A stretch of 64,000 bases of DNA from Metallosphaera hakonensis JCM 8857 = DSM 7519 (GTDB taxonomy: Archaea; Thermoproteota; Thermoprotei_A; Sulfolobales; Sulfolobaceae), in NCBI RefSeq assembly GCF_003201675.2, contig NZ_CP029287.2:620001-684000 (forward strand). The letters are read 5' to 3'. This document shows positions 1 to 9,169 of this stretch, one piece after another; position 1 is the stretch's first letter, and the number at the start of each line of letters is the position of its first letter. Both the position numbers and the translations under genes were made by a program. The notes below the pieces were generated by a model. It was given only the letters and a program-made list of their open reading frames with translations, did not search any database and was not told where the DNA came from.

Positions 1-503
1 TAGTGGTAGTCGGTGGAGGTAACTCTGCACTGGATGGTGCTGAGCTTTTGAGCAGATACGCCACTAAGGTGTACCTAGTGCATAGAAGAGAGGAGTTTAG
101 AGCTCAACCAATAATTGTGAAACTTGTAAAGGAAAAGCAGAATGTTGAAATGATTCTTAATTCAACTGTTAAGGAAATAAAGGGGGACAAGCTTGTAAGA
201 AAAGTAGTGGTTCAAAATCTTAAAACTGGAGAGGTTAGGGAAATAGACGCCAATGGAATATTCGTGGAAATAGGCTTTGAACCTCCCACAGAATTTGCTA
301 AAGTTAATGGGCTTGAGGTAGATGAACAGGGGTATATAAAAGTGGATGAGTGGACTAGGACCAATTTACCTGGAGTCTTCGCTGCAGGCGATTGCACCGG
401 CACATGGATCGGATTCAGGCAAGTTGCGACATCAACTGCCATGGGTGCTGTAGCTGCGCACGCAGCATACAACTATCTAAATGAAAGGAAAGGTAAAATA
501 TAA
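1..503 (+). CDS. trxB: Thioredoxin reductase, C-terminal part (cut by window edge)
   Basis: This is the downstream part of an FAD/NAD(P)H-dependent thioredoxin reductase; the FAD-binding N-terminus lies before the window. The visible part opens with the second dinucleotide-binding motif ([12 protein letters not shown]), followed by a [10 protein letters not shown] segment typical of NAD(P)H binding in the family. It ends with the FAD-contacting motif [10 protein letters not shown] and the [16 protein letters not shown] helix. The redox CxxC pair would normally sit just upstream of, or near, the window edge and is not visible. The protein would reduce thioredoxin-like proteins in the cytoplasm. 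The stop codon shares one base with the next start (TAATG), so the two genes are probably co-transcribed. Confidence 0.92.
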   Translation, partial: VVVGGGNSALDGAELLSRYATKVYLVHRREEFRAQPIIVKLVKEKQNVEMILNSTVKEIKGDKLVRKVVVQNLKTGEVREIDANGIFVEIGFEPPTEFAKVNGLEVDEQGYIKVDEWTRTNLPGVFAAGDCTGTWIGFRQVATSTAMGAVAAHAAYNYLNERKGKI

Positions 504-1291
504 TGAGATCGATTCTCGAGAAAATTTCCGAAGAGGCTACAAAATACCTTAGAGAACTTAGTGGAAGAGAAGGGTTAGATAGGGTTTTAGGGACTCACGG
601 AGACGATACGACCAAAGTGATTGATAGACTGGCGGAGGATTTTATCCTTGAGCGCCTGAATTCTACTGGTTATAAAATAAACTATATAACCGAAGAAACT
701 GGTACAATCGATAAGGAAGGAGCAGAATACGTTGCAGTGATTGATCCTCTTGATGGGAGTACTAATTTCTTAAATGGGATCACGTGGGCTTCAATATCCA
801 TAGCCTTGTTTTCCTCGACTGGATCTCCCATTGCAGGTATAGTGGGTGAGATATTTACAGGAAAGACCTATTCATACGATGAAACTGGGGCTTACGTTAA
901 TGGAGTGAAACTTCAAGTATTACCTACACCTAAACAGAGGATAGTCCTTCCATATTTTGATAAAAATAGGCTTAGAGAGATATCCCAAATCCTATCTTCG
1001 ATAGATGGAGGTTATAAGATGAGGAATCTCGGTGCAGCGTCCCTAGATATGCTTCTAGTTTGCACTGGGAGAGCATACCTCTTCATTGATGTGAGAAATA
1101 AATTAAGAAATGTCGACATAGCCTCGTCCATGAATTTCTGTGAGAAAATGAACGTTCATCCCTTTAGCCTAGAAGGAAGCAAGCTAAATATAGACCTTAA
1201 AAAGGTGTCTGTTATCAAGGACGTTCTTGTAACTGCTGACCTTTCCCTCTCTCAGAGGATCTTATCAGCGTGGAAGGCTTCACCTTCTTAA
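503..1291 (+). CDS. Inositol monophosphatase / fructose-1,6-bisphosphatase family protein
   Basis: A 262-residue protein of the metal-dependent, Li-sensitive sugar phosphatase superfamily. The sequence shows EETG near residue 65 and the signature DPLDGSTNF near residue 81, which bind the catalytic Mg ions. The third metal motif, usually WDxAA, appears here as NVDIASS, a somewhat unusual variant. Archaeal members often hydrolyse both inositol-1-phosphate and fructose-1,6-bisphosphate; the substrate cannot be decided from sequence. The ATG overlaps the trxB stop by one base. The 3' end overlaps the convergent AAA ATPase gene by about 77 bases, a long overlap for this genome. Confidence 0.85.
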   Translation: MRSILEKISEEATKYLRELSGREGLDRVLGTHGDDTTKVIDRLAEDFILERLNSTGYKINYITEETGTIDKEGAEYVAVIDPLDGSTNFLNGITWASISIALFSSTGSPIAGIVGEIFTGKTYSYDETGAYVNGVKLQVLPTPKQRIVLPYFDKNRLREISQILSSIDGGYKMRNLGAASLDMLLVCTGRAYLFIDVRNKLRNVDIASSMNFCEKMNVHPFSLEGSKLNIDLKKVSVIKDVLVTADLSLSQRILSAWKASPS

Positions 1292-3029
1292 GGGACTCTA
1301 GAATATCCTCTCTCTGCAACTTTCTGTCGGTCTTACCTTTTATTACATCCTTCAATACCCTTATTTTAGCCTCTCTAGCCACGGCGGCCAAGTCAGCACC
1401 CGAATAGTTCTCTGTCATTTCAGCTATCTCCCTGCAACCTATCTCTTGGCAGTTCTCTGGGCCCACGTACTTTTGTAATATGTCTAATCTCTCCTCAACA
1501 TTTGGAAGTCCCATCTTCACCACAATATCGAACCTGCCTGGCCTCAAGAGAGCTGGATCTATTACCTTTATTCTGTTGGTCGTCCCTATAACTACCACTT
1601 CCTTTAAGTTTCTAATACCGTCCATCTCGGTGAGCAATTGGTTTACGATCTTAGATGACTCGGTGTTTCCCCTTTGAGTTCTTTTAGAGGCTATGGCATC
1701 GAGTTCGTCTAAGAGAATGATTGAGGGTCTGTTCTCTCTAGCTCTATTGAACACTTCCTTTATAGTTGCCACTGCTCCCTCGTAACCCTTATACATTATC
1801 TCAGCCACGCTCACCGTAATTAATTTCACATCCAACGTTCTAGCCAAGGCCTTCGCCATCATGGTTTTTCCCACACCCGGTGGACCATAAAGGAGTAAGC
1901 CCCTAATGGGTGGAACTTTCATCTGCTCCATGAGCTTAGCATACTTAAGTTGAAGTTCAAGAAGTTCCCTGAGTTCTTGTTTAACCTTGTCATATCCACC
2001 TATATCGTCGAGTGTGATCTTATCCTCTCCCTCTTTTACATCCTCAGATTTCCTTGATCTTCTCTCATAATCAAGTCTAAACTTTTCGAACTCTTCCAAC
2101 ATCTGTAGTGTTATACTCGGTTTATACCTCTGTATTATCTCAGTGAAGTCCTGCATTGTTATCTTTCTCTCGTTTTTGTTCTCCAAAGCCTCCACTGCAA
2201 CCTTTCTGGCTGCCTCCTGACAAATGTTTGCCAAATCTGCCCCGCTATATCGCTCAGTCATATCAGCTATTTTGGCAAGATCTACATCTGGAGCCAAGGG
2301 TTTCCCTGCACAGTGCACTTTGAGTATCTCAATTCTTGCCTGCCTATTCGGGGGACCTATGAAGATTAACTTATCGAATCTTCCGGCTCTTAGGAGGGCC
2401 TTGTCTAAGGTTTGGGGAACGTTGGTTGAGCCAACTATGATAACTCCATCGTCGCTATGCAAACCGTCTATCTCTGATAACATTAGGGACAGTAACCTAG
2501 GTGTCACCGAATCTCCGCTGTGCGTCTCCCTACGAACTCCTATCGTGTCAATCTCATCAAAGAAGAGAATACAGGGGGAGTTCTTCCTAGCGTTGGCAAA
2601 TAGCTCCTTCAATCTGGCCTCACTCTCACCGTACCACTTACTCATGATATCGCTTACATTAACGTAAATGAAGTTCAACTTAGCCTCCCCCGCCAAAGCC
2701 CTCATCATAAGGGTCTTTCCACAACCTGGGGGGCCGAATAGGAGAACACCCTTGGGGGGCCTTAATCCATAGGTCTTAGCTATTTCCTTATTTTTCAGGG
2801 GAAACTCTATGTATTCCTTGATCTCCTTTTTAACGTCCTCATAACCTCCAATTTCGTCCCATGAGGCCTTCTTCTCTTCCTCGTCCTTCTTCTTGGATTT
2901 TACCTGGACCTGGGATGCCCTCTCACTGGTAGTGAAATTGGTAGTAAATCTTTTAAACAGTACCATAAGTATGTAGACTATAATACCAAGTGCTATAAAA
3001 AGAATTAGCATTGTCTCAGTATAGTTCAT
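1215..3029 (-). CDS. Membrane-anchored tandem AAA+ ATPase (Cdc48-like)
   Basis: A 604-residue protein with one hydrophobic segment at residues 5-26 ([18 protein letters not shown]), a charged linker, then two AAA modules. The first has Walker A GPPGCGKT and Walker B LFFDEID; the second has GPPGVGKT and ILLDELD. Arginine-finger regions (RAGRFD, RPGRFD) and a helical C-terminal lid follow each. It lacks the Cdc48 N-domain and has no FtsH-type HExxH protease motif, so it is probably a membrane-tethered unfoldase or segregase that works with a separate partner. The extent of the second module and the SGADLA motifs argue for an intact hexameric ATPase. Its biological substrate is unknown. Confidence 0.88.
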   Translation of the reverse strand: MNYTETMLILFIALGIIVYILMVLFKRFTTNFTTSERASQVQVKSKKKDEEEKKASWDEIGGYEDVKKEIKEYIEFPLKNKEIAKTYGLRPPKGVLLFGPPGCGKTLMMRALAGEAKLNFIYVNVSDIMSKWYGESEARLKELFANARKNSPCILFFDEIDTIGVRRETHSGDSVTPRLLSLMLSEIDGLHSDDGVIIVGSTNVPQTLDKALLRAGRFDKLIFIGPPNRQARIEILKVHCAGKPLAPDVDLAKIADMTERYSGADLANICQEAARKVAVEALENKNERKITMQDFTEIIQRYKPSITLQMLEEFEKFRLDYERRSRKSEDVKEGEDKITLDDIGGYDKVKQELRELLELQLKYAKLMEQMKVPPIRGLLLYGPPGVGKTMMAKALARTLDVKLITVSVAEIMYKGYEGAVATIKEVFNRARENRPSIILLDELDAIASKRTQRGNTESSKIVNQLLTEMDGIRNLKEVVVIGTTNRIKVIDPALLRPGRFDIVVKMGLPNVEERLDILQKYVGPENCQEIGCREIAEMTENYSGADLAAVAREAKIRVLKDVIKGKTDRKLQREDILESLKKVKPSTLIRSSERGKGQQLQERP

Positions 3030-3087
3030 TAAGATAGTGTTTGCGACGCCATATTTAAGTTGAAATAAAAATTAGTCAACACTTAGG

Positions 3088-4650
3088 CTAAATGTCTGGG
3101 ACCTTCCCTTGTCTTAGATCTAATATTACTTTCTGTGCTGAGTTGAACCCAGGAGCTCCGGTCACCCCTCCCCCTGGGTGAGTTCCAGATCCACAAAGGT
3201 AAAGTCCGCCGATGGGGGTGGAGTAGTTTTGGAGACCAGGTAATGGCCTGAATGCATAAAGTTGATCGGGAGTCATGTCAAGGTGAAAGATGTTTCCCTC
3301 TGTAATCCCAAACCTCCTCTCGATGTCCAACGGGGTTAGAACTTCGTATTTGATAGGCTTGAAATTTGGAGCGTATTCTCTTATTTTATTGATGGATAAA
3401 TCATAGATAACCTCTTTGAGATCGTCCAATTTGCTGGAATAAGGCAAATATTGACCGAAGATGGAAAATGAGAACTTTCCTGGAGGCGCTACTGTGGGAT
3501 CCACAGACGATTGTATGTTAATGGATAACCAAGGTTCCTTGGAATAACCAAAGACCTTGGCGTCCAGGAAGGCCTTCTCCACGTAATCAACTGAGGGTAG
3601 AATCAGCTCCGAGGCTACATGTTCGGGCCCAAGGCTCTTTCCGTTTCCAAAATCCGGTAACTCCTCGGTATAACCAACTATCTTAAATGACACCCCCTTG
3701 CTCTTAAGGGACTTGACTCTTCTAATGAAGATCTCATCCAACTCAACTCCTCTCAGGAGCTTGAGGAAAGTGGTCTTGGGATCAGCATTGGATATGACTA
3801 CCCTTGACTTGACAATCTTTCCGTTACTGAGTTGAATACCCTGTACCCTGTCTCCCTTTACGAGTATCTTATCCACTTGTGCTCCCGTGAAAATTTCAAC
3901 CCCGAGATGTTCCGCCGCCCTTTTCATAGCCTGAGTTACCCCGCCCATACCTCCCTTAACGTATCCCCAAGATCCCTTGATTCCGTTAGCTTCGCCCAGA
4001 ACATGGTGCGCCAAGACGTAGGCTGTTCCCGGCATTGAAGGGGATGCCATGGTTCCCACTACAGCGTCCTCCACCAGGGCGGCTTTAATTTCCTGGGATT
4101 CAAAGAACTCGTCCAGAAGAGAGGAAGCATCTTGAACTATTGACCTTAGGGAGATCATTAGCTCTGAAAGATCTACGCCTGGAACTTTCAGCAGGGGAAC
4201 TAAACTTTCCAAATCTTCAGCTGATGGTGGTGGGCTTAACATCAGCAAATCGACCAACTGGTAGAACGGGTCCCAAAACTTCAGCCACCTCCCATATACA
4301 AGAGAGTCCTTCTTTGAGAACTTCTCTATTTCCTTAGCTGTTTTCTGGGGATCGTTCCAGAGGGTCAAAGACTTTCCATTACCAAAGGGCACAAAGAGTC
4401 CTGGATCCTTAGTAATTACCTCTAGGCCGAACTTCTCCAGTTGGAGATCTCTAATTATTTTGGGTCTCAAGAGACTAAGCACGTAGGCCCCTGTGGACAC
4501 CTTAATCGAAGGCCATAATTCCTCAGTTACCGAGGCACCGCCTACGATATCTCTCCTTTCAAAAACAGCTACCTTAAGTCCCTGCATGGCCAGGTAAGCG
4601 GAGGCAACTAAACCGTTATGGCCTCCGCCCACTATGGTCACGTCATACAT
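3088..4650 (-). CDS. Phytoene-desaturase-like FAD-dependent oxidoreductase
   Basis: A 520-residue flavoprotein of the carotenoid/phytoene desaturase (CrtI/PYROXD2-like) family. An N-terminal dinucleotide-binding motif GGGHNGLVASAYLA is followed by an acidic strand end (VFERRD). The C-terminal FAD motif LCGSGTHPGGGVTGAPG is characteristic of this family. Length agrees with the family. No carotenoid synthesis genes lie beside it, and PYROXD2-type members often have other or unknown substrates, so a role in phytoene desaturation is not asserted. A 34-codon membrane-protein ORF ends five bases upstream of this start and probably shares its transcript. Confidence 0.85.
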   Translation of the reverse strand: MYDVTIVGGGHNGLVASAYLAMQGLKVAVFERRDIVGGASVTEELWPSIKVSTGAYVLSLLRPKIIRDLQLEKFGLEVITKDPGLFVPFGNGKSLTLWNDPQKTAKEIEKFSKKDSLVYGRWLKFWDPFYQLVDLLMLSPPPSAEDLESLVPLLKVPGVDLSELMISLRSIVQDASSLLDEFFESQEIKAALVEDAVVGTMASPSMPGTAYVLAHHVLGEANGIKGSWGYVKGGMGGVTQAMKRAAEHLGVEIFTGAQVDKILVKGDRVQGIQLSNGKIVKSRVVISNADPKTTFLKLLRGVELDEIFIRRVKSLKSKGVSFKIVGYTEELPDFGNGKSLGPEHVASELILPSVDYVEKAFLDAKVFGYSKEPWLSINIQSSVDPTVAPPGKFSFSIFGQYLPYSSKLDDLKEVIYDLSINKIREYAPNFKPIKYEVLTPLDIERRFGITEGNIFHLDMTPDQLYAFRPLPGLQNYSTPIGGLYLCGSGTHPGGGVTGAPGFNSAQKVILDLRQGKVPDI

Positions 4651-4654
4651 AGTT

Positions 4655-4759
4655 TCACTTCCTTGAACCTAGCCAAGATATCACTGACAGGACCACTGAA
4701 ACTGCAACGAGACCGATTGTCACATATGACAACGTGACCAAGATCTCAGCTATGGGCAT
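4655..4759 (-). CDS. Small single-span membrane protein, 34 residues
   Basis: A short ORF read on the minus strand from ATG at 4759 to TGA at 4655-4657. The translation starts MPIAEILVTLSYVTIGLVAV, continues hydrophobic through VVLSVISWLG and ends SRK. This is one clear transmembrane helix with a short basic tail, suggesting an N-out/C-in orientation. It ends five bases before the start of the phytoene-desaturase-like gene, so the two look like an operon. The T-rich stretch upstream (about 4765-4780) could be its promoter. No family is recognised. The uniform hydrophobicity and tight placement favour a real gene, but a random ORF of this length cannot be excluded. Confidence 0.5.
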   Translation of the reverse strand: MPIAEILVTLSYVTIGLVAVSVVLSVISWLGSRK

Positions 4760-4765
4760 GAAAGT

Positions 4766-4790
4766 AGGTTATTAAAAGTAGCTTTTAACA
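4766..4790. promoter_or_regulatory. Divergent promoter region for the small membrane protein/oxidoreductase and the phosphodiesterase
   Basis: The stretch TTATTAAAAG at 4769-4778 lies about 26 bases before the ATG at 4800, the spacing expected for a leaderless Sulfolobales mRNA on the plus strand. On the minus strand the same AT-rich stretch reads CTTTTAATAA close upstream of the ATG at 4759. Both promoters appear to be packed into about 40 bases. Confidence 0.5.
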
Positions 4791-4799
4791 CTAATCCTA

Positions 4800-5891
4800 A
4801 TGTCGATTATTTTCCCTAACTACAACAACAGCCTTTACTCTCTGGGATGTGGAGTAGCTAGCTGGCTAGGAGTCAAAACTCAATGTAGAAGTAAGTTCGA
4901 TCTAAGTGGGAATAAGTTAGTTCTCCTATTATTGGACGGCTTCGGATGGAATATAATGGAAAGGTCTTTGGGAGAAGTGAAGGAAGCCACCAAAATTCAC
5001 GGCATATTTCCGTCCACAACCTCAACTACTCTCACTACCATATTCACCGCCAGAACTCCAGCCGAACATGGCGTGCTTGGATACAACACATATGTGAAAA
5101 ATTTGGGGAGTATAATTAACACCTTAAGGTATACTCATCCCACCTCAAATGAAAGGGACTCACTGGCTAATGGTATACCGTTCGAAAAGGTATTTCCTAA
5201 CGCTAAGGGTTATCTTCACGAAGTAAAAGAAGGAACTGCTTCACTGTTACCATCAGGGATAGATAACACCGAGTTCACCAGGGTAGTACACGGACCAACA
5301 CAGGAAACCAGAACTTACCTTAACGTTTGGGACGCCTACGAATCTCTCAAGGATCTCATGGGGAAGGGAATAAGGTTCATTTACGCCTATATACCGGATA
5401 TAGACTCTCTAGCCCATAAATACGGCCCGTATTCTGAGCCCGTTATCCTGGCCACTAGGGAAATCTTCATGAGGTTCTTTTCCTTATTTAAAGAAAGGCC
5501 AGATTATACAGCTGTAATTACAGCGGATCACGGTCTCATTGACACTTCTCAGACCATTGAGATCGAAAAGGATCAAGACCTCATGTCCATGCTAGAATTA
5601 CCTCCATACGGTGACTCTAGGGCTCTTTTCCTAAGATCTAGGTATGATCTAAAGGTGTACCTGCAAGGTAAATATAATCTTAAGGTCTTCACCAAAGAGG
5701 AAGTCCTGTCACTTCTTGGCGGGGCGGAGAAGATTGTAGACGGTATTCCAGACTTCGTTGGAGTACCCCTGGATTACGCCTCGTATTTCTTCAGCTTTAG
5801 GGAGAAGTCAAATTACGCAAGGCTTAAAGGCCATCACGGAGGTCTCCTAAGGGAGGAATTAGAAGTACCCTTGGTGATAGTAAATGGTTGA
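4800..5891 (+). CDS. Type I phosphodiesterase/nucleotide pyrophosphatase family protein
   Basis: A 363-residue protein of the alkaline phosphatase superfamily. The first metal site is in LLLDGFGWNIM near residue 45. The nucleophile Thr lies in the FPSTTSTTLTT segment, followed by TPAEHGVLGYN as in phosphodiesterase/nucleotide pyrophosphatase enzymes. The later metal ligands are seen in YIPDIDSLAHKYGP, ITADHGLID and GHHGG. No signal peptide is evident, so it probably acts in the cytoplasm on a nucleotide or other phosphodiester. It overlaps the next gene, a phosphoribosyltransferase, by 8 bases, which hints at a role in nucleotide or cofactor turnover (inference). Confidence 0.82.
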   Translation: MSIIFPNYNNSLYSLGCGVASWLGVKTQCRSKFDLSGNKLVLLLLDGFGWNIMERSLGEVKEATKIHGIFPSTTSTTLTTIFTARTPAEHGVLGYNTYVKNLGSIINTLRYTHPTSNERDSLANGIPFEKVFPNAKGYLHEVKEGTASLLPSGIDNTEFTRVVHGPTQETRTYLNVWDAYESLKDLMGKGIRFIYAYIPDIDSLAHKYGPYSEPVILATREIFMRFFSLFKERPDYTAVITADHGLIDTSQTIEIEKDQDLMSMLELPPYGDSRALFLRSRYDLKVYLQGKYNLKVFTKEEVLSLLGGAEKIVDGIPDFVGVPLDYASYFFSFREKSNYARLKGHHGGLLREELEVPLVIVNG

Positions 5892-6423
5892 GTTCTTCAA
5901 TCCGACGTGGGAAGATATTGAGGAACAAATATTTAAAATAGCTAAAAGGATGGCGGACGATTCGTTTTATCCAGACGCCATAGTGGCAATTCTCACAGGG
6001 GGTGTGATTCCAGCAAAGCTCTTTGCCGACATACTTAACATGAAAAACATAAAATATATCGATATTAAATTTTACAGAGATGTTAATCAAACTGAGAGTA
6101 AACCAGTTATAAAGGCCGTTTACGTCAATGATCTAGAGAACAAGAAAGTACTAGTTGTGGATGACGTATCTGATACGGGAGAAACCCTAGAGGCAGTCTC
6201 CAACGTCATCTCCATGTTTTCCCCCAAAACGATCAGGACAGCAACCCTTTACGTGAAACCCTGGTCTAGGAAAATTCCCGACTACTTTGGAGAGGAAATC
6301 GGAAAGTGGATAATTTTCCCTTGGGACAAATGGGACGTAGTAAGGTCGAACCCAGAGGCGCCAGTCTCCAAGAAAGAAAAATATTTTGAGCTACATGAAA
6401 TTTTCTCTAGGAAGAGAAGCTAA
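5884..6423 (+). CDS. Phosphoribosyltransferase (purine-type)
   Basis: A 179-residue type I phosphoribosyltransferase. The PRPP-binding loop VLVVDDVSDTGETL is clear near residue 88. An upstream AILTGGVIPAKL segment corresponds to the PPi loop, and the C-terminal WIIFPWDKWD motif is typical of the archaeal/Gpt-like purine PRTases. It would transfer ribose-5-phosphate from PRPP to a purine base such as hypoxanthine, guanine or xanthine; the base cannot be assigned. The gene overlaps the upstream phosphodiesterase by 8 bases. Its stop overlaps the convergent mutase gene by 4 bases. Confidence 0.8.
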   Translation: MVEFFNPTWEDIEEQIFKIAKRMADDSFYPDAIVAILTGGVIPAKLFADILNMKNIKYIDIKFYRDVNQTESKPVIKAVYVNDLENKKVLVVDDVSDTGETLEAVSNVISMFSPKTIRTATLYVKPWSRKIPDYFGEEIGKWIIFPWDKWDVVRSNPEAPVSKKEKYFELHEIFSRKRS

Positions 6424-8081
6424 AAAATTATGGGTTCCCTATATTCACCCCACACTTCCCTCAAGGTAGTACTTATCTCTCCCACGGTGCATCCCTTCTT
6501 GATCGCGTCCAATACGAAGGGGAAGAGATTAACTGACTCGTTTTCTGCTGCCTTTCTAAGAGCGTTTAGCGAGTCCCTGCTTTTCATCTGATCCCTCTCA
6601 GACTTGTACCTCTTTAACCTAGCTAGCACTCTCTCTCTGACTTCTGGATTTACCCTAAAGACTTCCGTCGTTCCAATCCAATCTGGCTCATATGACATGT
6701 TCACCCCGACCCTTATCATATCTCCCTCTTCGATCTTCTTTTGAAGCCTATAGGCACTCTCAGCAATCTCGGCCTGCGGGAACCCCTTCTCAACCGCCTT
6801 CATCATGCCACCCATTCCCTCTACTTTCTCTATGATCTTCCATGCTCTCTCCTCTATTTCATCTGTAAGCCATTCAATGTAGTAAGAGCCAGCCAACGGA
6901 TCGACTGTCTCGGTGGATCCACTTTCATAAGCGACGATCTGCTGTACCCTTATGGCTATTTTAGCAGCTTTCTCACTGGGAAGAGCTACAGCCTCGTCAT
7001 AGGAGTTAACATGCAGACTCTGGGTTCCTCCCAAAGCTGCGGCCAGGGCTTGTATTGTGGTCCTAATGATATTGATTTCCGGTTGTTGGGCTGTGAGTTC
7101 TGCCCCTCCCGTCTGGGTATGGAATTTAAGGGTCAACGAATCGGGCTTTTTGGCATTGAACATGTCCCTCATGATCTTGGCCCACATTCTCCTGGCAGCC
7201 CTAAACTTGGCGACTTCCTCAAATAAATTGGTGTAACCGGCAAAAAAGAAGGACAGGGTTGGGGCGAAGTCATCAACGGGAATACCTCTCTCAGCAGTTT
7301 TCCTCACATACTCTATCCCATCCGCGAGAGTGAAGGCAACTTCAAGTACAGCGTCCGCACCTGCCTCTCTAATATGGTAACCGCTAATACTTATGGGGTG
7401 CCATTTTGGCACATTTTTATATGAGTATTCTATGACGTCCACAGCGTACCTCATGGAGGGCTCCGGGGGATAAATGTAGTTTTTCCTTGCTATATACTCC
7501 TTAAGGATATCGTTCTGAACAGTTCCGTCTATCTCATTGGGGTTTACTCCTCTACTCTCGGCCGTTGCAATATACATGGAAAGCAATTCCATTGCGGTAG
7601 CATTGATAGTCATTGACGTCGAAACCTTATTTAGAGGGATCTGGCTGGTAACTAGATCCATCTCCCTCCAGTGAAACATTGAAACCCCTACCACTCCCAC
7701 TTCAGTATAGGCAAGGTCGTTATCAGGATCCATTCCCAACTGGGTGGGAAGATCGAAAGCAGTACTAAGTCCCGTTTGTCCAGCCTCCAACAATTTCCTA
7801 AACCTAGCGTTAGTGTCCTCCGCGGATCCGAAGCCTGCATACTGTCTGATGGTCCAGATTCTCCCCCTGTACATGTTAGGATATATTCCTCTAGTGTAGG
7901 GATACTCTCCTGGAAAACCTATCTTCTCTTCATAATTTCCCTTCACATCAAGGGGTGTATATAGAGGTTTGATTTCTATGCCTGAATGTGTAAGAAACTT
8001 TGTTTTTCTCTCTTTCCTCTTTGATATCCAAGGAGTCAAATATTTGCTTTCCCACTCCTTAACCCTCTCTTCAGTAACCAT
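6420..8081 (-). CDS. mcmA1: Methylmalonyl-CoA mutase, large (catalytic) subunit
   Basis: A 553-residue protein matching the TIM-barrel catalytic part of methylmalonyl-CoA mutase. Family motifs include the PYTRGIYPNMYRGR entrance, QTGLSTAFDLPTQLGMD, SISGYHIREAGAD and THTGGAELTAQQPE-like segments (here HTQTGGAELTAQQPE). The cobalamin-binding domain is absent, as in archaeal two-subunit mutases where a separate about 140-residue protein carries it; that partner is not in this window. It interconverts (R)-methylmalonyl-CoA and succinyl-CoA, a step of the 3-hydroxypropionate/4-hydroxybutyrate cycle in Metallosphaera. It is transcribed divergently from the epimerase gene. A TATA-like box at 8103-8111 is placed for a leaderless mRNA. 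Confidence 0.95.
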   Translation of the reverse strand: MVTEERVKEWESKYLTPWISKRKERKTKFLTHSGIEIKPLYTPLDVKGNYEEKIGFPGEYPYTRGIYPNMYRGRIWTIRQYAGFGSAEDTNARFRKLLEAGQTGLSTAFDLPTQLGMDPDNDLAYTEVGVVGVSMFHWREMDLVTSQIPLNKVSTSMTINATAMELLSMYIATAESRGVNPNEIDGTVQNDILKEYIARKNYIYPPEPSMRYAVDVIEYSYKNVPKWHPISISGYHIREAGADAVLEVAFTLADGIEYVRKTAERGIPVDDFAPTLSFFFAGYTNLFEEVAKFRAARRMWAKIMRDMFNAKKPDSLTLKFHTQTGGAELTAQQPEINIIRTTIQALAAALGGTQSLHVNSYDEAVALPSEKAAKIAIRVQQIVAYESGSTETVDPLAGSYYIEWLTDEIEERAWKIIEKVEGMGGMMKAVEKGFPQAEIAESAYRLQKKIEEGDMIRVGVNMSYEPDWIGTTEVFRVNPEVRERVLARLKRYKSERDQMKSRDSLNALRKAAENESVNLFPFVLDAIKKGCTVGEISTTLREVWGEYREPIIF

Positions 8082-8102
8082 GAGGAATACCTAGATACAA
8101 GT

Positions 8103-8147
8103 TGTTTATACAGTATATAACCTTTGCTTTTTGCTTAAACTTAAATA
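8103..8147. promoter_or_regulatory. Divergent promoters of the mutase and epimerase genes
   Basis: On the minus strand, GTATAAAC (8103-8111) sits about 26 bases from the mutase ATG at 8081. On the plus strand, AACTTAAATA (8138-8147) sits about 26 bases from the ATG at 8169. This spacing favours 8169 over 8154 as the epimerase start. Two further TATA-like bases (TATATAA at 8114-8120) lie between. Confidence 0.55.
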
Positions 8148-8168
8148 GGAAAAATGGGCATTAACCGT

Positions 8169-8591
8169 ATGGAAACCCTAAGTATAGATCACGTTGGGAT
8201 CGCCGTGGAGAACATCGATGAGGCAATAAAGCTCTACATAGAGAAAATGGGCATGAAATTAATACACAGAGAGGAAATTCCGGATAGAGGTCTTAAGGTG
8301 GCATTTCTAACAGGAAAAGAAGGGGAAACTGCGGTAGAGCTATTGGAACCAATTAACCATGAGGATCCCAACAACACTGTCGCTAAGTTTTTGAAGTCCA
8401 GAGGCCAGGGCATGCATCACTTGGCAATAAAGGTGGAGGACATTAACTCCTCACTGAGAGAACTCGAAAACAAGGGGCTCACATTGATAGACAGGACGGG
8501 AAGGAAAGGAGCCAGGGGACATTTAGTGGCCTTTGTACATCCCAAGAGCGTCATGGGCCTTCTTCTTGAACTTGTTCAAGAGAATCATTGA
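8169..8591 (+). CDS. mce: Methylmalonyl-CoA epimerase
   Basis: A 140-residue vicinal-oxygen-chelate (glyoxalase fold) protein. It has the family start SIDHVGIAVENIDEAI, the metal-binding His of the first module, QGMHHLAIKVEDI in the second, and a C-terminal VMGLLLELVQ with the metal-binding Glu. It epimerises (S)- and (R)-methylmalonyl-CoA, the step directly before the mutase encoded next door on the other strand. An in-frame ATG at 8154 exists, but 8169 fits the family N-terminus and the TATA spacing better. Adjacency of epimerase and mutase is the arrangement known in Metallosphaera. Confidence 0.93.
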   Translation: METLSIDHVGIAVENIDEAIKLYIEKMGMKLIHREEIPDRGLKVAFLTGKEGETAVELLEPINHEDPNNTVAKFLKSRGQGMHHLAIKVEDINSSLRELENKGLTLIDRTGRKGARGHLVAFVHPKSVMGLLLELVQENH

Positions 8592-8656
8592 AACTTGTTT
8601 AAACTAAAGACGAAAATTTTATATTTTCTCAATCAAACATATAAATGTGATCAACG

Positions 8657-9169
8657 ATGCCTACTAAGAAATCAAAGGATATATTTAGTTACTTCGATGA
8701 TCTCGTGAGACAAATAGAGGAAGAGTTTGAAGCAATGGAGAGAGAGTTCTACAAAGCAGCAGAGAGAGGGGACGTAAAGACCTATGGTCCATATGTCTAT
8801 GGATTCAAGGTAACCATGGGGCCAGACGGCAAACCTGTGGTTGAAGAGTTTGGGAACGTGAAGAGGTTGGGAAACAGGCCATTACTTAGTGATGAGAGGG
8901 AGCCGATGGTCGACGTCATTGAGAAGAACGACGAGATAAGGGTAGTTGCCGAGGTCCCTGGAGTGGATAAAAACGACATTAAGGTCAAGATAAACGGAAA
9001 TCTCCTGGTGATATCCGCAAATTCTCAAGATAAGAAATACTATAAGGAGGTCGAATTACCAACGGCTGTTGATGAGAACAGCGCCAAGGCTAACTACAAG
9101 AACGGTGTCCTGGAAGTTGTACTAAAGAAGAAAGCAGTAGCTACTGGGAAGGATATAAAGGTCGAGTAG
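8657..9169 (+). CDS. hsp20: Small heat shock protein (Hsp20/alpha-crystallin)
   Basis: A 170-residue protein. The N-terminal 45 residues are charged and helical (IFSYFDDLVRQIEEEFEAME). The alpha-crystallin domain runs from about residue 80, with EIRVVAEVPGVDKNDIKVKI and the closing NGVLEVVLKKK. No clear C-terminal I-x-I anchor follows, only ATGKDIKVE. It would be an ATP-independent holdase chaperone that forms oligomers in the cytoplasm. A T/A-rich block TTTTATATTTT near 8614-8624 is a likely TATA element, giving a leader of about 10 bases. The 3' end overlaps the convergent ZPR1-like gene by 29 bases. Confidence 0.93.
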   Translation: MPTKKSKDIFSYFDDLVRQIEEEFEAMEREFYKAAERGDVKTYGPYVYGFKVTMGPDGKPVVEEFGNVKRLGNRPLLSDEREPMVDVIEKNDEIRVVAEVPGVDKNDIKVKINGNLLVISANSQDKKYYKEVELPTAVDENSAKANYKNGVLEVVLKKKAVATGKDIKVE

